A program made the translations under genes and the position numbers. A stretch of DNA of 64,000 bases from contig NZ_DOPX01000032.1 of assembly GCF_003514505.1 (NCBI RefSeq), positions 60,203 to 124,202 of the forward strand. The letters are read 5' to 3'. Of this stretch, positions 26,928 to 35,074 are shown one piece after another. How positions within the stretch are numbered: position 1 is the first letter of the stretch; every line of letters starts with the position of its first letter. This DNA comes from Proteiniclasticum sp. GTDB lineage: Bacteria; Bacillota; Clostridia; Clostridiales; Clostridiaceae. A model generated the notes under the pieces. That model saw only the letters and a list, made by a program, of their open reading frames with translations. It was not told where the DNA came from and searched no databases.

Positions 26928-27122
26928 ATGAAACGTAATAAATTCAATATTCATGTACTGACCCATGATGGGAAAATCCTGGACCGAAAAGAAGAAGGCA
27001 TCAGCTACCAGATGAAAAATCTATTGAATGGCCGTGAGTTTGCTACAGATTATCAGACAGATGACATGTATAAAGTCCAGCTGGAAGCCATGAGAGATTG
27101 GATCATCAAGATGCGCTGGTAG
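26928..27122 (+). CDS. Small basic protein between two bactofilins
   Basis: 64 residues, beginning MKRNKFNIHVLTHDGKILD and ending WIIKMRW. ATG has AAGGAAGGG upstream. It is soluble, with many charged residues and no membrane segment. No family recognised. Its place between the bactofilins, 10 bases before the second, suggests a partner or filament modifier (inference). The 105-base gap before it holds no other gene. Confidence 0.7.
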   Translation: MKRNKFNIHVLTHDGKILDRKEEGISYQMKNLLNGREFATDYQTDDMYKVQLEAMRDWIIKMRW

Positions 27123-27132
27123 GAGGTAAAGG

Positions 27133-27852
27133 ATGGATAGACAAGATGTGAAAAGTGTTGGAGACATCACACTGGAAAGAGGTTTCTACGGGAAGATCTC
27201 CTGTGCAGGAGATCTTCTACTAAAAGGGGACTTGGAAGCCTACAGCATAAAAGCGGCAGGAGACCTGGAAGCCATAGAGAATGTAAAGGTGGAAACTTTA
27301 AGGGTTTACGGAGATGCGGAGTTCAGAAAAGATGTGGAAGCCATTGAAGCAAAAATCTATGGAGATGCAGAAATTTTTGGACACTTTCAATGTCAGGATC
27401 TGAAGGTATTTGGAGAGTGCACCCTAAAAAAGCTGGATGCAGAGAAGCTCACGGTCTTCGGTGCTTTAGAAAGAGCAGAAGAAGTCAATGCGGAAAAAGC
27501 AGAGTTCAGTGGGGAAGTAGAGATCACAGGAGTTCTTAATGTGGGACATGGAGAGTTTAAGCTTGTAGGAGACTCCAAAGTAGAAGAAATCTACTGCGAA
27601 AGTCTTTCTGTGAAATCCGATGGGGAGTTTTTTAACGGAGTGCTTTCTGGGCTCATTTCCAGAGGGAAGAGCGGCACGTTAACTTCCGATCTCATTGAAG
27701 GAGACGACATCTACCTGGAAAATACGACAGCGAAGATGGTCCGGGGGAACAAAATCAAGATTGGTCCTGGGTGCAGAATCCAGCGTGTGGAGTATAATGA
27801 AAAGCTGGAAGTGCACAGCAGCGCTGAAGTGAAAGAAAAAGTAGAGCTATAA
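27133..27852 (+). CDS. Bactofilin-like polymer-forming protein (YhbF type)
   Basis: 239 residues, paralogous to the first: beta repeats such as VYGDAEFRKDVEAIEAKIYG and IYGDAEIFGHFQCQDLKVFG, and a C-terminus (EGDDIYLENTTAKMVRGNKI, RVEYNEKLEVHSSAEVKEKV) very close to that of the first. GTAGGAGGT precedes ATG. A terminator closes the operon. Confidence 0.85.
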   Translation: MDRQDVKSVGDITLERGFYGKISCAGDLLLKGDLEAYSIKAAGDLEAIENVKVETLRVYGDAEFRKDVEAIEAKIYGDAEIFGHFQCQDLKVFGECTLKKLDAEKLTVFGALERAEEVNAEKAEFSGEVEITGVLNVGHGEFKLVGDSKVEEIYCESLSVKSDGEFFNGVLSGLISRGKSGTLTSDLIEGDDIYLENTTAKMVRGNKIKIGPGCRIQRVEYNEKLEVHSSAEVKEKVEL

Positions 27853-27869
27853 TAGAAAAAAGATTGACG

Positions 27870-27897
27870 AGGCTTCTCAGCAGTGGGAAGCCTTTTT
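27870..27897 (+). terminator. Terminator of the bactofilin operon
   Basis: GGCTTCTCA with TGGGAAGCC, then TTTTT. Confidence 0.85.
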
Positions 27898-27903
27898 CAT
27901 TGG

Positions 27904-27933
27904 TTCACAAGTTCATCAACCAAGTGCTATAAT
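27904..27933 (+). promoter_or_regulatory. Sigma-A type promoter for AIM24 gene
   Basis: TTCACA (27904-27909), 18-base spacer, TATAAT (27928-27933), 27 bases before the coding start. Confidence 0.65.
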
Positions 27934-27959
27934 GAGAGAAAATACTGAAAAAGGCGGCG

Positions 27960-28847
27960 ATGTCCTTGAAAACCAATATCGAAATGAACAACACCCTGAC
28001 AAAGCTCAGTGAGTTTAAAAACAATTCCACTTTTCAGGTTCTGGAGTATGATGATCTTCGTGGAGGAACAGATGTGAAAACAGCGTTCATGCTCTCCTAT
28101 ATGAGAGATGCGAACATCAAGCTGCGTCAGCTTCGTATTGTGCTGCAGGGAGGCGGCGTCTATACAGAGCCCAATGCTTTGAGCTTTATGAGAGGACCCA
28201 TTGAGGTTTCCACCAACACAGGTGGTCTCATGGGACTGTCCAAGAAATTTGTCTCCTCCAAGATTTCTGGGGAGCCCGTAATCAAACCTCTTTTTAAGGG
28301 TGTTGGTGAAATCCTTCTGGAGCCATCCTTTGGACATTACGCCATCCTTCAGCTGGAAAAGGAAGAAATCATCATTGATGATGAACTGTTCTTTGCAGCA
28401 GAAGATACCATCGACATCAGTGTCACCACCATGAAAAGCATCAGCAGTGCTCTTTTTGGATCTGAAGGCTTCTTTCAGACAAAGCTCTCCGGCACAGGCA
28501 TTGTGGTGCTGGAGATTCCAGTGCCGGAAACAGAGATTTTCAAGTACTCTTTGGTGGATGATGTGCTGAAGATCGATGGAAGCTTTTCCATCTTAAGAAC
28601 GGCTGGCATACAGTTTACTGTGGAGAAAACCACCAAGACTCTCATCGGTTCCGGGTTTTCCGGCGAAGGACTTCTGAAGGTCTTCAGAGGCACCGGTGAA
28701 GTGTGGCTTATGCCCACCAAGGTGGTCTATGACAAGATGCTTTCCCAAGGCATGCCTTTTGGTGTGGGGGGCATGGACAATCTTGTCCAGGAGCCAGGAT
28801 TCCATAAAGATCATGATAAAAACAGAAATGGAGAAAAAGAAAAGTAG
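27960..28847 (+). CDS. AIM24 family protein
   Basis: 295 residues of the AIM24 (DUF124) family: VLQGGGVYTEPNALSFMRG, NTGGLMGLSKKFVSSKISGE and GTGEVWLMPTKVVYDKM. The fold is a beta-barrel related to tryptophan RNA-binding attenuation protein; function in bacteria is unclear. No signal peptide. It follows the bactofilin operon with its own promoter and ends one base before the stop codon of the opposing gene. Confidence 0.85.
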   Translation: MSLKTNIEMNNTLTKLSEFKNNSTFQVLEYDDLRGGTDVKTAFMLSYMRDANIKLRQLRIVLQGGGVYTEPNALSFMRGPIEVSTNTGGLMGLSKKFVSSKISGEPVIKPLFKGVGEILLEPSFGHYAILQLEKEEIIIDDELFFAAEDTIDISVTTMKSISSALFGSEGFFQTKLSGTGIVVLEIPVPETEIFKYSLVDDVLKIDGSFSILRTAGIQFTVEKTTKTLIGSGFSGEGLLKVFRGTGEVWLMPTKVVYDKMLSQGMPFGVGGMDNLVQEPGFHKDHDKNRNGEKEK

Positions 28848-28848
28848 A

Positions 28849-29283
28849 CTAGGTGGTAATATCCACCTCATCTACTTCACTGCTCGATATTCTGACGACC
28901 ATTTTCACAGGCAGAGCTACGATGACTTCATAGCTTTCAGAGATCCAGCCCATATCCTCATGAATGGATAAGGGAACAATCTCTTCCGGCAGTCTGTGAA
29001 GCTTCACAGCGCCGTCTTTCAGTTCTAGATTTCCTTCGTAGGATTCTCCGTTATGGATAAACGGAAACTTTATTTCATGGGCCATGGATTCGTCCAATGG
29101 ATGCCTGAAAATCTCCTTGCCATCCTTTTCCACGATGATGACCTTATCTCCTTCTGCGGGAGACTGGGTAAGGTGGAAATAAAGGGGCGGCATAAAGCTT
29201 AGGAGTACGAAGAAAAAGAGTAAGGCGATATCCCATTTTTTGAGAGGATAGCTGCCATAGATTTCTTTGAAGGTGCTGATCAT
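28849..29283 (-). CDS. NusG domain II (NusG_II) membrane protein
   Basis: 144 residues from ATG 29283. One N-terminal helix (KWDIALLFFFVLLSFMPPLYF) is followed by an exported domain with VIVEKDGKEIFRHPLDE and DGAVKLHRLPEEIV, which matches the NusG_II family found in many Clostridia. Function unknown. The frame extends upstream to 29382, but GGAAGGAAACC before ATG 29283 and the family start (charged residues then W-D-I) support the shorter form. Its stop and that of the AIM24 gene are one base apart. Confidence 0.78.
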   Translation of the reverse strand: MISTFKEIYGSYPLKKWDIALLFFFVLLSFMPPLYFHLTQSPAEGDKVIIVEKDGKEIFRHPLDESMAHEIKFPFIHNGESYEGNLELKDGAVKLHRLPEEIVPLSIHEDMGWISESYEVIVALPVKMVVRISSSEVDEVDITT

Positions 29284-29410
29284 GGTAAGGTTTCCTTCCC
29301 GGGTGCCTGACTTGTGAAAAAAGGTTGGTATCACTGTGACACTCCAGGATTTCATAGTATAATCTGTCCGGGTAAATGTCAATATAGGATGTGCCTATGA
29401 AAAAGTGAAT

Positions 29411-29474
29411 TATTCCTTGGAAATCAAGGAATAAGCTAAAAGGTTTGCTATGATTTCGACATCTGATATATAAT
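29411..29474 (+). promoter_or_regulatory. Promoter region of glmM
   Basis: TTGCTA (29445-29450), 18-base spacer, TATAAT (29469-29474). Just upstream a perfect repeat TATTCCTTG (29411-29419) and CAAGGAATA (29425-29433) may be a terminator-like stem or an operator. Confidence 0.6.
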
Positions 29475-29537
29475 AAGACATGTGAAAATTGTTTAAGAGT
29501 ACACGAGAGAATTAATTTGAAATAAGGAAGGTATTGT

Positions 29538-30884
29538 ATGGGAAGAATGTTTGGAACAGATGGTGTTCGAGGAATCGCCAACAGTGAGCTGACACCGGAG
29601 CTGGCGTTTCAGCTGGGTAAGGCTGGCGCTTTGGTATTAACGAAAGGTGCACATAAGCCAAAGATCCTGGTGGCGAAAGACACAAGAATCTCCGGAGATT
29701 TGCTGGAGTCTGCCATGGTGGCGGGAATATTAAGCGTTGGTGCAGAAGCTGTACTGCTTGGCGTGGTGCCTACACCTGCTGTAGCCTATCTTGTCCGTGA
29801 ATATGATGCGGATGCAGGCGTCATGATCTCTGCCTCCCATAATCCAGTGGAATTCAACGGCATCAAGTTCTTCAACCGGGAAGGTCTGAAGCTGTCTGAT
29901 GCTTTGGAAGATGAAATCCAAAAGCTCATTGAAGGGAAGTTTGAAGGTGTTTCAGTGCCTACAGGAAAAGACATTGGACATGTGAGCCGTGCGGAAAATG
30001 CCACAAAAGATTATGTGGAGTTTGCAGTGAATACATTAGAGGGAGATCTCTCTGGTCTGAAGATTGCATTGGACTGTGCCAATGGCGCAAGCTACCTTGC
30101 AGCAGCGGAAGCTTTTGAAAAGCTGGGCGCGGAAGTCTTTGTCATCCATCATGAGCCCAATGGCGTGAACATCAACGAAAAGTGCGGATCCACCCATCCG
30201 GAGGATCTCATGAAGTTTGTGGTGGAAAAGGGATGCGACCTGGGTCTTGCCTTTGATGGAGACTCTGACAGATGCCTTGCAGTGAACGAAAAGGGAGAAC
30301 TGGTCAATGGAGACTTCATCATCCTCATCGCAGGTCTTTACCTGAAGGAAATGGGAAAACTCAAGGATGACACCATCGTAGTCACCGTTATGAGTAACCT
30401 GGGGCTGATGCTTGCGGCGAAAGAACTGGGGCTTAAGGTATCCATCACTGCTGTGGGAGACCGCTATGTGCTGGAGGATATTCTTTTAAACAACTACTCC
30501 ATTGGTGGAGAGCAGTCCGGCCATGTGATCTTCAAAGACTTCAACACCACAGGGGACGGTATTGTCACCGCCATTCAGCTGGCTGGTATTGTGAAGCAGA
30601 AAGGGAAGACCCTTTCTGAGCTGGCATCTGTTATGAGAATGCTGCCTCAGGTGCTGGTCAATGTGAAGATACCAAACGAGTTCAAGAACATCCATGAGGT
30701 GGATGAAGAGGTCATGAACCTCATCCGTGAAGTGGAAGAAAGTCTGGAAGGAAAAGGCCGGGTGCTGATCCGTCCATCCGGAACGGAGCCTCTAGTGAGA
30801 ATCATGCTGGAAGGCGAAGATCAGAAAGAGATTGATGCCGCTGCCCATAAAATCGCAGACCTCATCAAGAGCAAGATTGCATAA
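29538..30884 (+). CDS. glmM: Phosphoglucosamine mutase
   Basis: 448 residues, full length for GlmM. It has the phosphoserine loop ISASHNPVEFNG, the metal loop DGDSDRCLAV and the phosphate-binding RPSGTEPLVRIM. It turns glucosamine 6-phosphate into glucosamine 1-phosphate for cell wall precursor synthesis. AAGGAAGG precedes ATG. In many Bacillota glmM follows cdaA-cdaR; here it has its own promoter and terminator. Confidence 0.97.
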   Translation: MGRMFGTDGVRGIANSELTPELAFQLGKAGALVLTKGAHKPKILVAKDTRISGDLLESAMVAGILSVGAEAVLLGVVPTPAVAYLVREYDADAGVMISASHNPVEFNGIKFFNREGLKLSDALEDEIQKLIEGKFEGVSVPTGKDIGHVSRAENATKDYVEFAVNTLEGDLSGLKIALDCANGASYLAAAEAFEKLGAEVFVIHHEPNGVNINEKCGSTHPEDLMKFVVEKGCDLGLAFDGDSDRCLAVNEKGELVNGDFIILIAGLYLKEMGKLKDDTIVVTVMSNLGLMLAAKELGLKVSITAVGDRYVLEDILLNNYSIGGEQSGHVIFKDFNTTGDGIVTAIQLAGIVKQKGKTLSELASVMRMLPQVLVNVKIPNEFKNIHEVDEEVMNLIREVEESLEGKGRVLIRPSGTEPLVRIMLEGEDQKEIDAAAHKIADLIKSKIA

Positions 30885-30893
30885 AAATAAGAG

Positions 30894-30932
30894 TGAGAAC
30901 AGCGCAACATAAAACTGCGCCGTTCTCATTTT
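30894..30932 (+). terminator. Terminator of glmM
   Basis: TGAGAACAGCGCA pairs with TGCGCCGTTCTCA (one mismatch), then TTTT. Confidence 0.85.
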
Positions 30933-31018
30933 CCCGTTATAATTTGTATTATTTTTGTTATTATTTCGCAATCTATGACATGCTGGTATATGTTTAAATA
31001 AGTATAGGAGGTGAAGCG

Positions 31019-31636
31019 ATGAAAGGAATACTAATTATACTGTCAATGTTATTCCTGACAGCCTGTGGAGCACAGGAGATGGCAGCAAAAGAGACTGCTT
31101 TAGAAAGAGATACGGTTGGCGTAACTGAGAGTGCTCCGGAGGAAGCGGCGGAAGCTCCGGCAGAGGCACCGGCAGAAGAGATGCCAGAGATGGCACCAAA
31201 GGTAGCTGTAAATTACAGTGGCCAGATTCTGGATGTGATGAATTTTAGAACTTCAGACTCCTTGGATATGAAGAGCGAGCATAGAATCATCAGAACTTAT
31301 GAGGAGTTCATGGACTACAATGAGGAGTACACCATCCTCGAGAATCCGTTTTTTATTGATGATGAAAGTCTCAATGCACTTCAGAAAGTGAATGAGGAAT
31401 ATTTTAAAACCCAGGGGTTTATCACAGTGATTCTGGTGGAAAGCTCAGGGTCCAATGAAGTCACTGGAGAGAGTCTCCTTGTGAAAGGAAATGTGGCAGA
31501 AGTATTTATCAGAAGACGGGCTGCAGAGATTGGTACTATGGATATTGCCACACGGCATGTACTGTTTCCTGTAAGCAAAGAAGAACTGAAAGAAGTCACG
31601 GATGTGAAGGTCACCATCAGTCTTTCAGCAAAATGA
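31019..31636 (+). CDS. Lipoprotein, possibly PrcB-like
   Basis: 205 residues. A signal peptide with lipobox LTAC (ILIILSMLFLTACGAQEM) and then a Glu/Ala/Pro-rich linker (EEAAEAPAEAPAEEMPEM) suggest surface anchoring. The C-terminal half (FKTQGFITVILVESSGSNEV; VAEVFIRRRAAEIGTMD) recalls the PrcB C-terminal domain, but that match is only by eye. AGGAGGTGAAG lies before ATG. Single gene with its own terminator. Confidence 0.75.
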   Translation: MKGILIILSMLFLTACGAQEMAAKETALERDTVGVTESAPEEAAEAPAEAPAEEMPEMAPKVAVNYSGQILDVMNFRTSDSLDMKSEHRIIRTYEEFMDYNEEYTILENPFFIDDESLNALQKVNEEYFKTQGFITVILVESSGSNEVTGESLLVKGNVAEVFIRRRAAEIGTMDIATRHVLFPVSKEELKEVTDVKVTISLSAK

Positions 31637-31650
31637 GAAGATGATCTTTA

Positions 31651-31676
31651 AAGAGAGCTTGAGGGCTCTCTTTTCT
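31651..31676 (+). terminator. Terminator of lipoprotein gene
   Basis: AAGAGAGC and GCTCTCTT, loop TTGAGG, T run following. Confidence 0.85.
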
Positions 31677-31712
31677 TATGCTTTCGTTCATGATTTCTTT
31701 AAACTTCTTCCT

Positions 31713-31742
31713 TCGACATTGCTTTCTGCCTTAGGGTATAAT
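31713..31742 (+). promoter_or_regulatory. Likely promoter of aldo/keto reductase gene
   Basis: TATAAT (31737-31742) with TCGACA (31713-31718) 18 bases upstream; the -35 match is moderate. Confidence 0.45.
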
Positions 31743-31783
31743 ATAGACAGTGAAACTATGTTTTAGAAAGTGAGGGTCAAGAT

Positions 31784-32701
31784 TTGAAGAAGAGTATTTA
31801 TGACGATTTTCAGCTGAATCCCATCGGTCTAGGAACCAATGCTGTGGGGAATCCATCCTATAATCCCATCAGTGAGGAAGATTCCGAGCACATGATTGTG
31901 AAAGCGCTGGAGCTTGGGGTGAATTTTTTTGATACAGCCTACTACTATGGTTTTGGCCATTCAGAAGAAGTCATTGGAGAAGTGCTTAAAAAGTCCAATG
32001 CAAGGCATAAGGTCCTTCTGGCTACAAAAGGAGCCCACCGGATAGAGGGCAGCGAGATTGTGGTGGACAACAGTCCAAAGTTTCTGGAGGAAGAGGTCTA
32101 TAAGAGCTTAAAGCGCCTTCAGACCGATTATATTGATCTTTACTATATCCACTTCCCTGATGAGAGTACACCGAAGTATGAGGCTGTAGGGGCTCTGCAA
32201 AGGCTCAGGGAAAAAGGAATCATCCGAGAAATTGGAGTATCGAACTTTACTCTGGAGCAGTTGGATGAAGCCAACCGAGATGGATATATCGATGTGGTTC
32301 AGGATGAGTATAATCTTCTTACAAGAGAGAAGGAGGAGAAGTTCATTCCTTATCTCAGAAAGCATAGCATCGGATTTATCCCATATTTTCCTCTGGCTGC
32401 TGGGCTTCTTACTGGGAAATATACAAAGGATACGGTGATTCCGGAAAGAAGGCTCAAGAATCCTAATTTCTCCACTAAGTATCGGGAGAATCTGAGGAAG
32501 ATTGAAGTGCTGAAGCATCTGGCCAAGGAAAAGGACTGTCAGGTCTACCAGCTGGTGCTGGCCTGGTACCTGGAGACGGACTTCATCGATGCCATCATTC
32601 CTGGGGCAAAGAATGCCCATCAGATCATTGAGAATCAGAAAACGAAAGAAGTGACGCTGTCGAAGAAGGAATTTGATGAGATCAATGCCATCTTCAGATA
32701 G
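31784..32701 (+). CDS. Aldo/keto reductase
   Basis: 305 residues of the aldo/keto reductase superfamily. Catalytic residues are visible: Asp and Tyr in NFFDTAYYYGFGHSEE, Lys in LLATKGAH and His in LYYIHFPDES. IGVSNFTLEQLDEA and IIPGAKNAHQI are family motifs. It likely reduces a carbonyl compound with NADPH; substrate unknown. TTG start with GTGAGGGTCAAG upstream. Single gene. Confidence 0.9.
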   Translation: MKKSIYDDFQLNPIGLGTNAVGNPSYNPISEEDSEHMIVKALELGVNFFDTAYYYGFGHSEEVIGEVLKKSNARHKVLLATKGAHRIEGSEIVVDNSPKFLEEEVYKSLKRLQTDYIDLYYIHFPDESTPKYEAVGALQRLREKGIIREIGVSNFTLEQLDEANRDGYIDVVQDEYNLLTREKEEKFIPYLRKHSIGFIPYFPLAAGLLTGKYTKDTVIPERRLKNPNFSTKYRENLRKIEVLKHLAKEKDCQVYQLVLAWYLETDFIDAIIPGAKNAHQIIENQKTKEVTLSKKEFDEINAIFR

Positions 32702-32733
32702 TATGTATAATGAAACACAGTAAGGCTACTTAT

Positions 32734-32776
32734 GAGCTGGAGAAAGGAGGATTCCCCTTTTTCCCAGCTCATTTTC
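32734..32776 (+). terminator. Terminator after aldo/keto reductase
   Basis: GAGCTGG pairs with CCAGCTC with further A/T and G-U pairs inside, then ATTTTCT. The ATG at 32732 therefore lies in a terminator and is not the start of the next gene. Confidence 0.75.
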
Positions 32777-32794
32777 TACAAGGAGGGGAAAAGA

Positions 32795-33310
32795 TTGCTT
32801 TTTGTTGTGGATATGCAAAATGACTTTGTGGATAATAAACGAGGACTCATGGCAGTGCCAGGTGGAGAAGAGATTGTTGCAGGAACTCTTGAGAGAATAA
32901 AGAAGGCGGAAGCAGCCGCGGAGACCGTTGTCTTCACGCTGAATGAGCACCATGAGTTGGAAGAGGATCTAAGGAGCCTGGAGGAGAAGGCCTGGGGGCA
33001 CGAGCTATATGGACCTCTGAAGGAAGCGCTTAAAGGTCATGTGGCAGTGAAAAAGGGCTATTATGCGGTGCATCCGGATAAGCTGATGGAAGCTTTGAAG
33101 AATGCAGGAAAGGATCATCTGAGCGTGGACCATATTGAACTTGTGGGGGTGGATACTGCCGTATGTGTTCTGTCCAATGCCGTGGTCCTTAGAAACCTGT
33201 TTCCTGACGCAAAAATCATCATTCGCACGAATCTCACCAGGGCCAAGGAGGATGAACTTGGGAGAAAAGCGCTGGATGTGATGAAGGGGCTTTCCATGGT
33301 GGTTCTTTAG
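32795..33310 (+). CDS. Cysteine hydrolase (nicotinamidase/isochorismatase family)
   Basis: 171 residues. The catalytic Asp is in LFVVDMQNDF at the start, a Lys in VAVKKGYYA and the nucleophile Cys in LVGVDTAVCVLSNAVVL. The family hydrolyses amides or isochorismate; close spacing resembles nicotinamidase-like members. AGGAGGGG at 32781-32788 places the start at TTG 32795, giving the family N-terminus exactly. Confidence 0.85.
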   Translation: MLFVVDMQNDFVDNKRGLMAVPGGEEIVAGTLERIKKAEAAAETVVFTLNEHHELEEDLRSLEEKAWGHELYGPLKEALKGHVAVKKGYYAVHPDKLMEALKNAGKDHLSVDHIELVGVDTAVCVLSNAVVLRNLFPDAKIIIRTNLTRAKEDELGRKALDVMKGLSMVVL

Positions 33311-33382
33311 GGGAGAGGATTAAGTTTTTAGCTGTTTTCTCTTGTCACAGGGGCGGATATAATGGTATATTATGTGTGTTGT

Positions 33383-33473
33383 GGAGAGATGTCCGAGAGG
33401 TCGAAGGTGAAAGTCTCGAAAACTTTTGTACGCTAACCGCGTACCGAGGGTTCGAATCCCTCTCTCTCCGCCA
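33383..33473 (+). tRNA. tRNA-Ser (anticodon CGA)
   Basis: 91 bases with CCA encoded. The acceptor stem is GGAGAGA with TCTCTCC and discriminator G. The anticodon stem AAAGT/ACTTT holds the loop CTCGAAA, anticodon CGA, which reads UCG. The long variable arm TGTACGC...GCGTACC is typical of serine tRNA, and the T arm is GAGGG-TTCGAAT-CCCTC. A TATAAT just upstream (near 33356) may be its -10 box. Confidence 0.95.
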
Positions 33474-33486
33474 GTAGTTTAAAAAG

Positions 33487-33536
33487 AATCTCTGAGGCTT
33501 GTATTTTACTTGATACTAGTCTCAGAGATTTTTTAG
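33487..33536 (+). terminator. Terminator of tRNA-Ser
   Basis: AATCTCTGAG and CTCAGAGATT with a 23-base middle, then TTTTTT. Confidence 0.85.
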
Positions 33537-33659
33537 TTGCTTTCGAAGATGATGTACCCAAACTATTTTTTGTTCTCGTGAAATGACATAATATGATGGA
33601 GTTGTTTGTCCGTAATAGACGGATATACTGTCCTTAAGAATACTTAAGGAGAAATAGAA

Positions 33660-33710
33660 AGAGACCCTTCCACCTCATGTTTGCCCAGAGTGTTTAGAAG
33701 GGTCCCTTAC
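33660..33710. other. Hairpin in the gap between tRNA-Ser and abiEi
   Basis: GACCCTTC and GAAGGGTC separated by about 30 bases. The 358-base gap 33537-33894 holds no gene; besides this hairpin it contains the operator-like repeat at 33814. Confidence 0.45.
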
Positions 33711-33813
33711 TAACTTAATAGCATGGTAGTTATAACAAACTTTGAAATGGAATAGTGAAAAGAGTGTTTTTGGTTAGGAGTATGGAGTAGTTTTTGGTTT
33801 CACTGATGAGATG

Positions 33814-33847
33814 TGCACGGAAATCAAATTATATTGATTTCCGTGCA
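33814..33847. promoter_or_regulatory. 14-bp inverted repeat upstream of abiEi
   Basis: The arms TGCACGGAAATCAA (33814-33827) and TTGATTTCCGTGCA (33834-33847) are perfect, separated by ATTATA, 48 bases before the AbiEi start. AbiEi antitoxins of type IV systems repress their own promoter by binding inverted repeats, so this is a strong operator candidate. No T run, so not a terminator. Confidence 0.7.
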
Positions 33848-33894
33848 AGTTTGTTACATGATATTAGCATGAAAATCAAAACGGAGGTGGTAGC

Positions 33895-34488
33895 ATGGCT
33901 ATGCCCAATGAACTTCAATCAGTCCTGAACCAAAATGGCGGAATCATTACTACCGCCCAAGCAAACGAAGTCGGGGTCTCAAACGAAAGATTGCGACTGC
34001 TTGTTCATTCAGGCGATTTGGAACGAGTGACTACGGGGATTTATGTTTTACCTGATGAGTTTACTGACAAGATGTTTATCGTCCAGCTTCGGCGCCCGAA
34101 AATCATCTATTCTCATGAAACAGCACTGTTTCTGCATGAACTGACAGACCGTGATCCAATCAGCTATATGGTTACAGTTCCAACCGGCTACAACCCAACA
34201 CGGCTTCGTGAGGATGGGTTCACAGTTTTCACAATTAAGCGGGAATTGCATGAAATCGGAGTTATAAAACTCAAAACTATATTTGGAAACTCTGTTACGG
34301 TTTATGATATGGAACGCACAATTTGTGATTGCTTGAGAAGTCGGAACAATTTGGACATTGCCGTTGTGACAGATGCACTCAAGCGTTACGTAAAGCGTAA
34401 AGATAAAAATCTGAATAAACTCATGCAAATGGCAGAAACGTTCAAAGTGACCAAACTCCTCAGAGGTTATCTGGAAGTGGTGTTATGA
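33895..34488 (+). CDS. abiEi: AbiEi-type antitoxin (type IV toxin-antitoxin)
   Basis: 197 residues. An N-terminal winged-helix part (GGIITTAQANEVGVSNERLR, GDLERVTTGIYVLPDE) is followed by the AbiEi C-terminal region (HETALFLHELTDRDP, MVTVPTGYNPTRL, VYDMERTICDCLRSR). In known systems it represses the operon and opposes the nucleotidyltransferase toxin AbiEii, giving phage abortive infection. GGAGGTGG precedes ATG. The toxin gene should start in the overlapping ATGA at its end, and only a stub is present. Confidence 0.88.
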   Translation: MAMPNELQSVLNQNGGIITTAQANEVGVSNERLRLLVHSGDLERVTTGIYVLPDEFTDKMFIVQLRRPKIIYSHETALFLHELTDRDPISYMVTVPTGYNPTRLREDGFTVFTIKRELHEIGVIKLKTIFGNSVTVYDMERTICDCLRSRNNLDIAVVTDALKRYVKRKDKNLNKLMQMAETFKVTKLLRGYLEVVL

Positions 34489-34538
34489 GTACCCCTATGA
34501 GTATAAAGATTATAGCTAAAGGAAAAAGTGAAAAATAA
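34485..34538 (+). pseudogene. Truncated stub of AbiEii toxin gene
   Basis: The ATG overlapping the AbiEi stop (ATGA) opens only 17 codons, MSTPMSIKIIAKGKSEK, then TAA. The beginning resembles AbiEii N-termini (Met-x-x-Pro-Met-x-Leu/Ile-Lys ... Ile-Ala-Lys), and the overlap is the usual abiEi-abiEii arrangement. The 280 or so remaining codons are gone and a terminator follows at once. Interpretation as a remnant is inference. Confidence 0.6.
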
Positions 34539-34545
34539 GTGTAAC

Positions 34546-34590
34546 AAAAACACACCTCTCATCGTTATAGATAATGAGAGGTGTGTTTTT
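34546..34590. terminator. Bidirectional terminator after abiEi
   Basis: AAAAACACACCTCTCAT and ATGAGAGGTGTGTTTTT, a 17-bp perfect stem with T runs on both strands. Confidence 0.92.
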
Positions 34591-34641
34591 ATCTTACATA
34601 AGGTAAGAAGACATCAAAGAATATAGAAAGAAGGGATTTAT

Positions 34642-34932
34642 ATGTACGATGAAAGAAGAAGAAATCAAAGCTTTTTGAGCAGAATGCTGAATTTTGACAC
34701 CATGATCACGCCCACCATCATTAAGATCATCTATGTCATTGTAACAGGTATAGGAATGCTCTTTGGAGTGACGGTCTTTCTGATGGGACTGAGTGGCGGT
34801 GGAAGTGGGTTTGAAACTTTAGGCGGACTTCTCATCATCGTAGCATCTCCCTTTGTGAACCGGATCTGGTGTGAAGGGATGATTGTTATTTTTAAGATTC
34901 ATGAAAATCTCAATAAGATTGCTAACAGATGA
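34642..34932 (+). CDS. DUF4282 membrane protein
   Basis: 96 residues with two membrane helices (IIKIIYVIVTGIGMLFGVTV; GGLLIIVASPFVNRIWCEG) and MIVIFKIHENL at the end, the DUF4282 pattern. Function unknown. AAGAAGGG precedes ATG. First of three small membrane protein genes in one direction. Confidence 0.82.
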   Translation: MYDERRRNQSFLSRMLNFDTMITPTIIKIIYVIVTGIGMLFGVTVFLMGLSGGGSGFETLGGLLIIVASPFVNRIWCEGMIVIFKIHENLNKIANR

Positions 34933-35074
34933 ATCTGAAACAGGGTAATGGAACTCTTCGTTCACATGACCCATCACCTTGCACGGATCCATGCCGATGT
35001 TCCAAGAAAAGTGAAGGGCCATCGGATCGGTCAGGTTTTTGAAAAGATTAGTAGATAACGAAAGGAAGCATAAC

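Noticed and set aside
32732..32794. Longer N-terminus for the cysteine hydrolase
   Set aside because: The ATG at 32732 lies in the terminator stem of the previous gene; AGGAGGGG and the family start support TTG 32795.
33383..33473. tRNA-Ser as an integration site for the abiEi region
   Set aside because: No repeat of the tRNA 3' end was found by eye further downstream in the window, and no integrase gene is adjacent.
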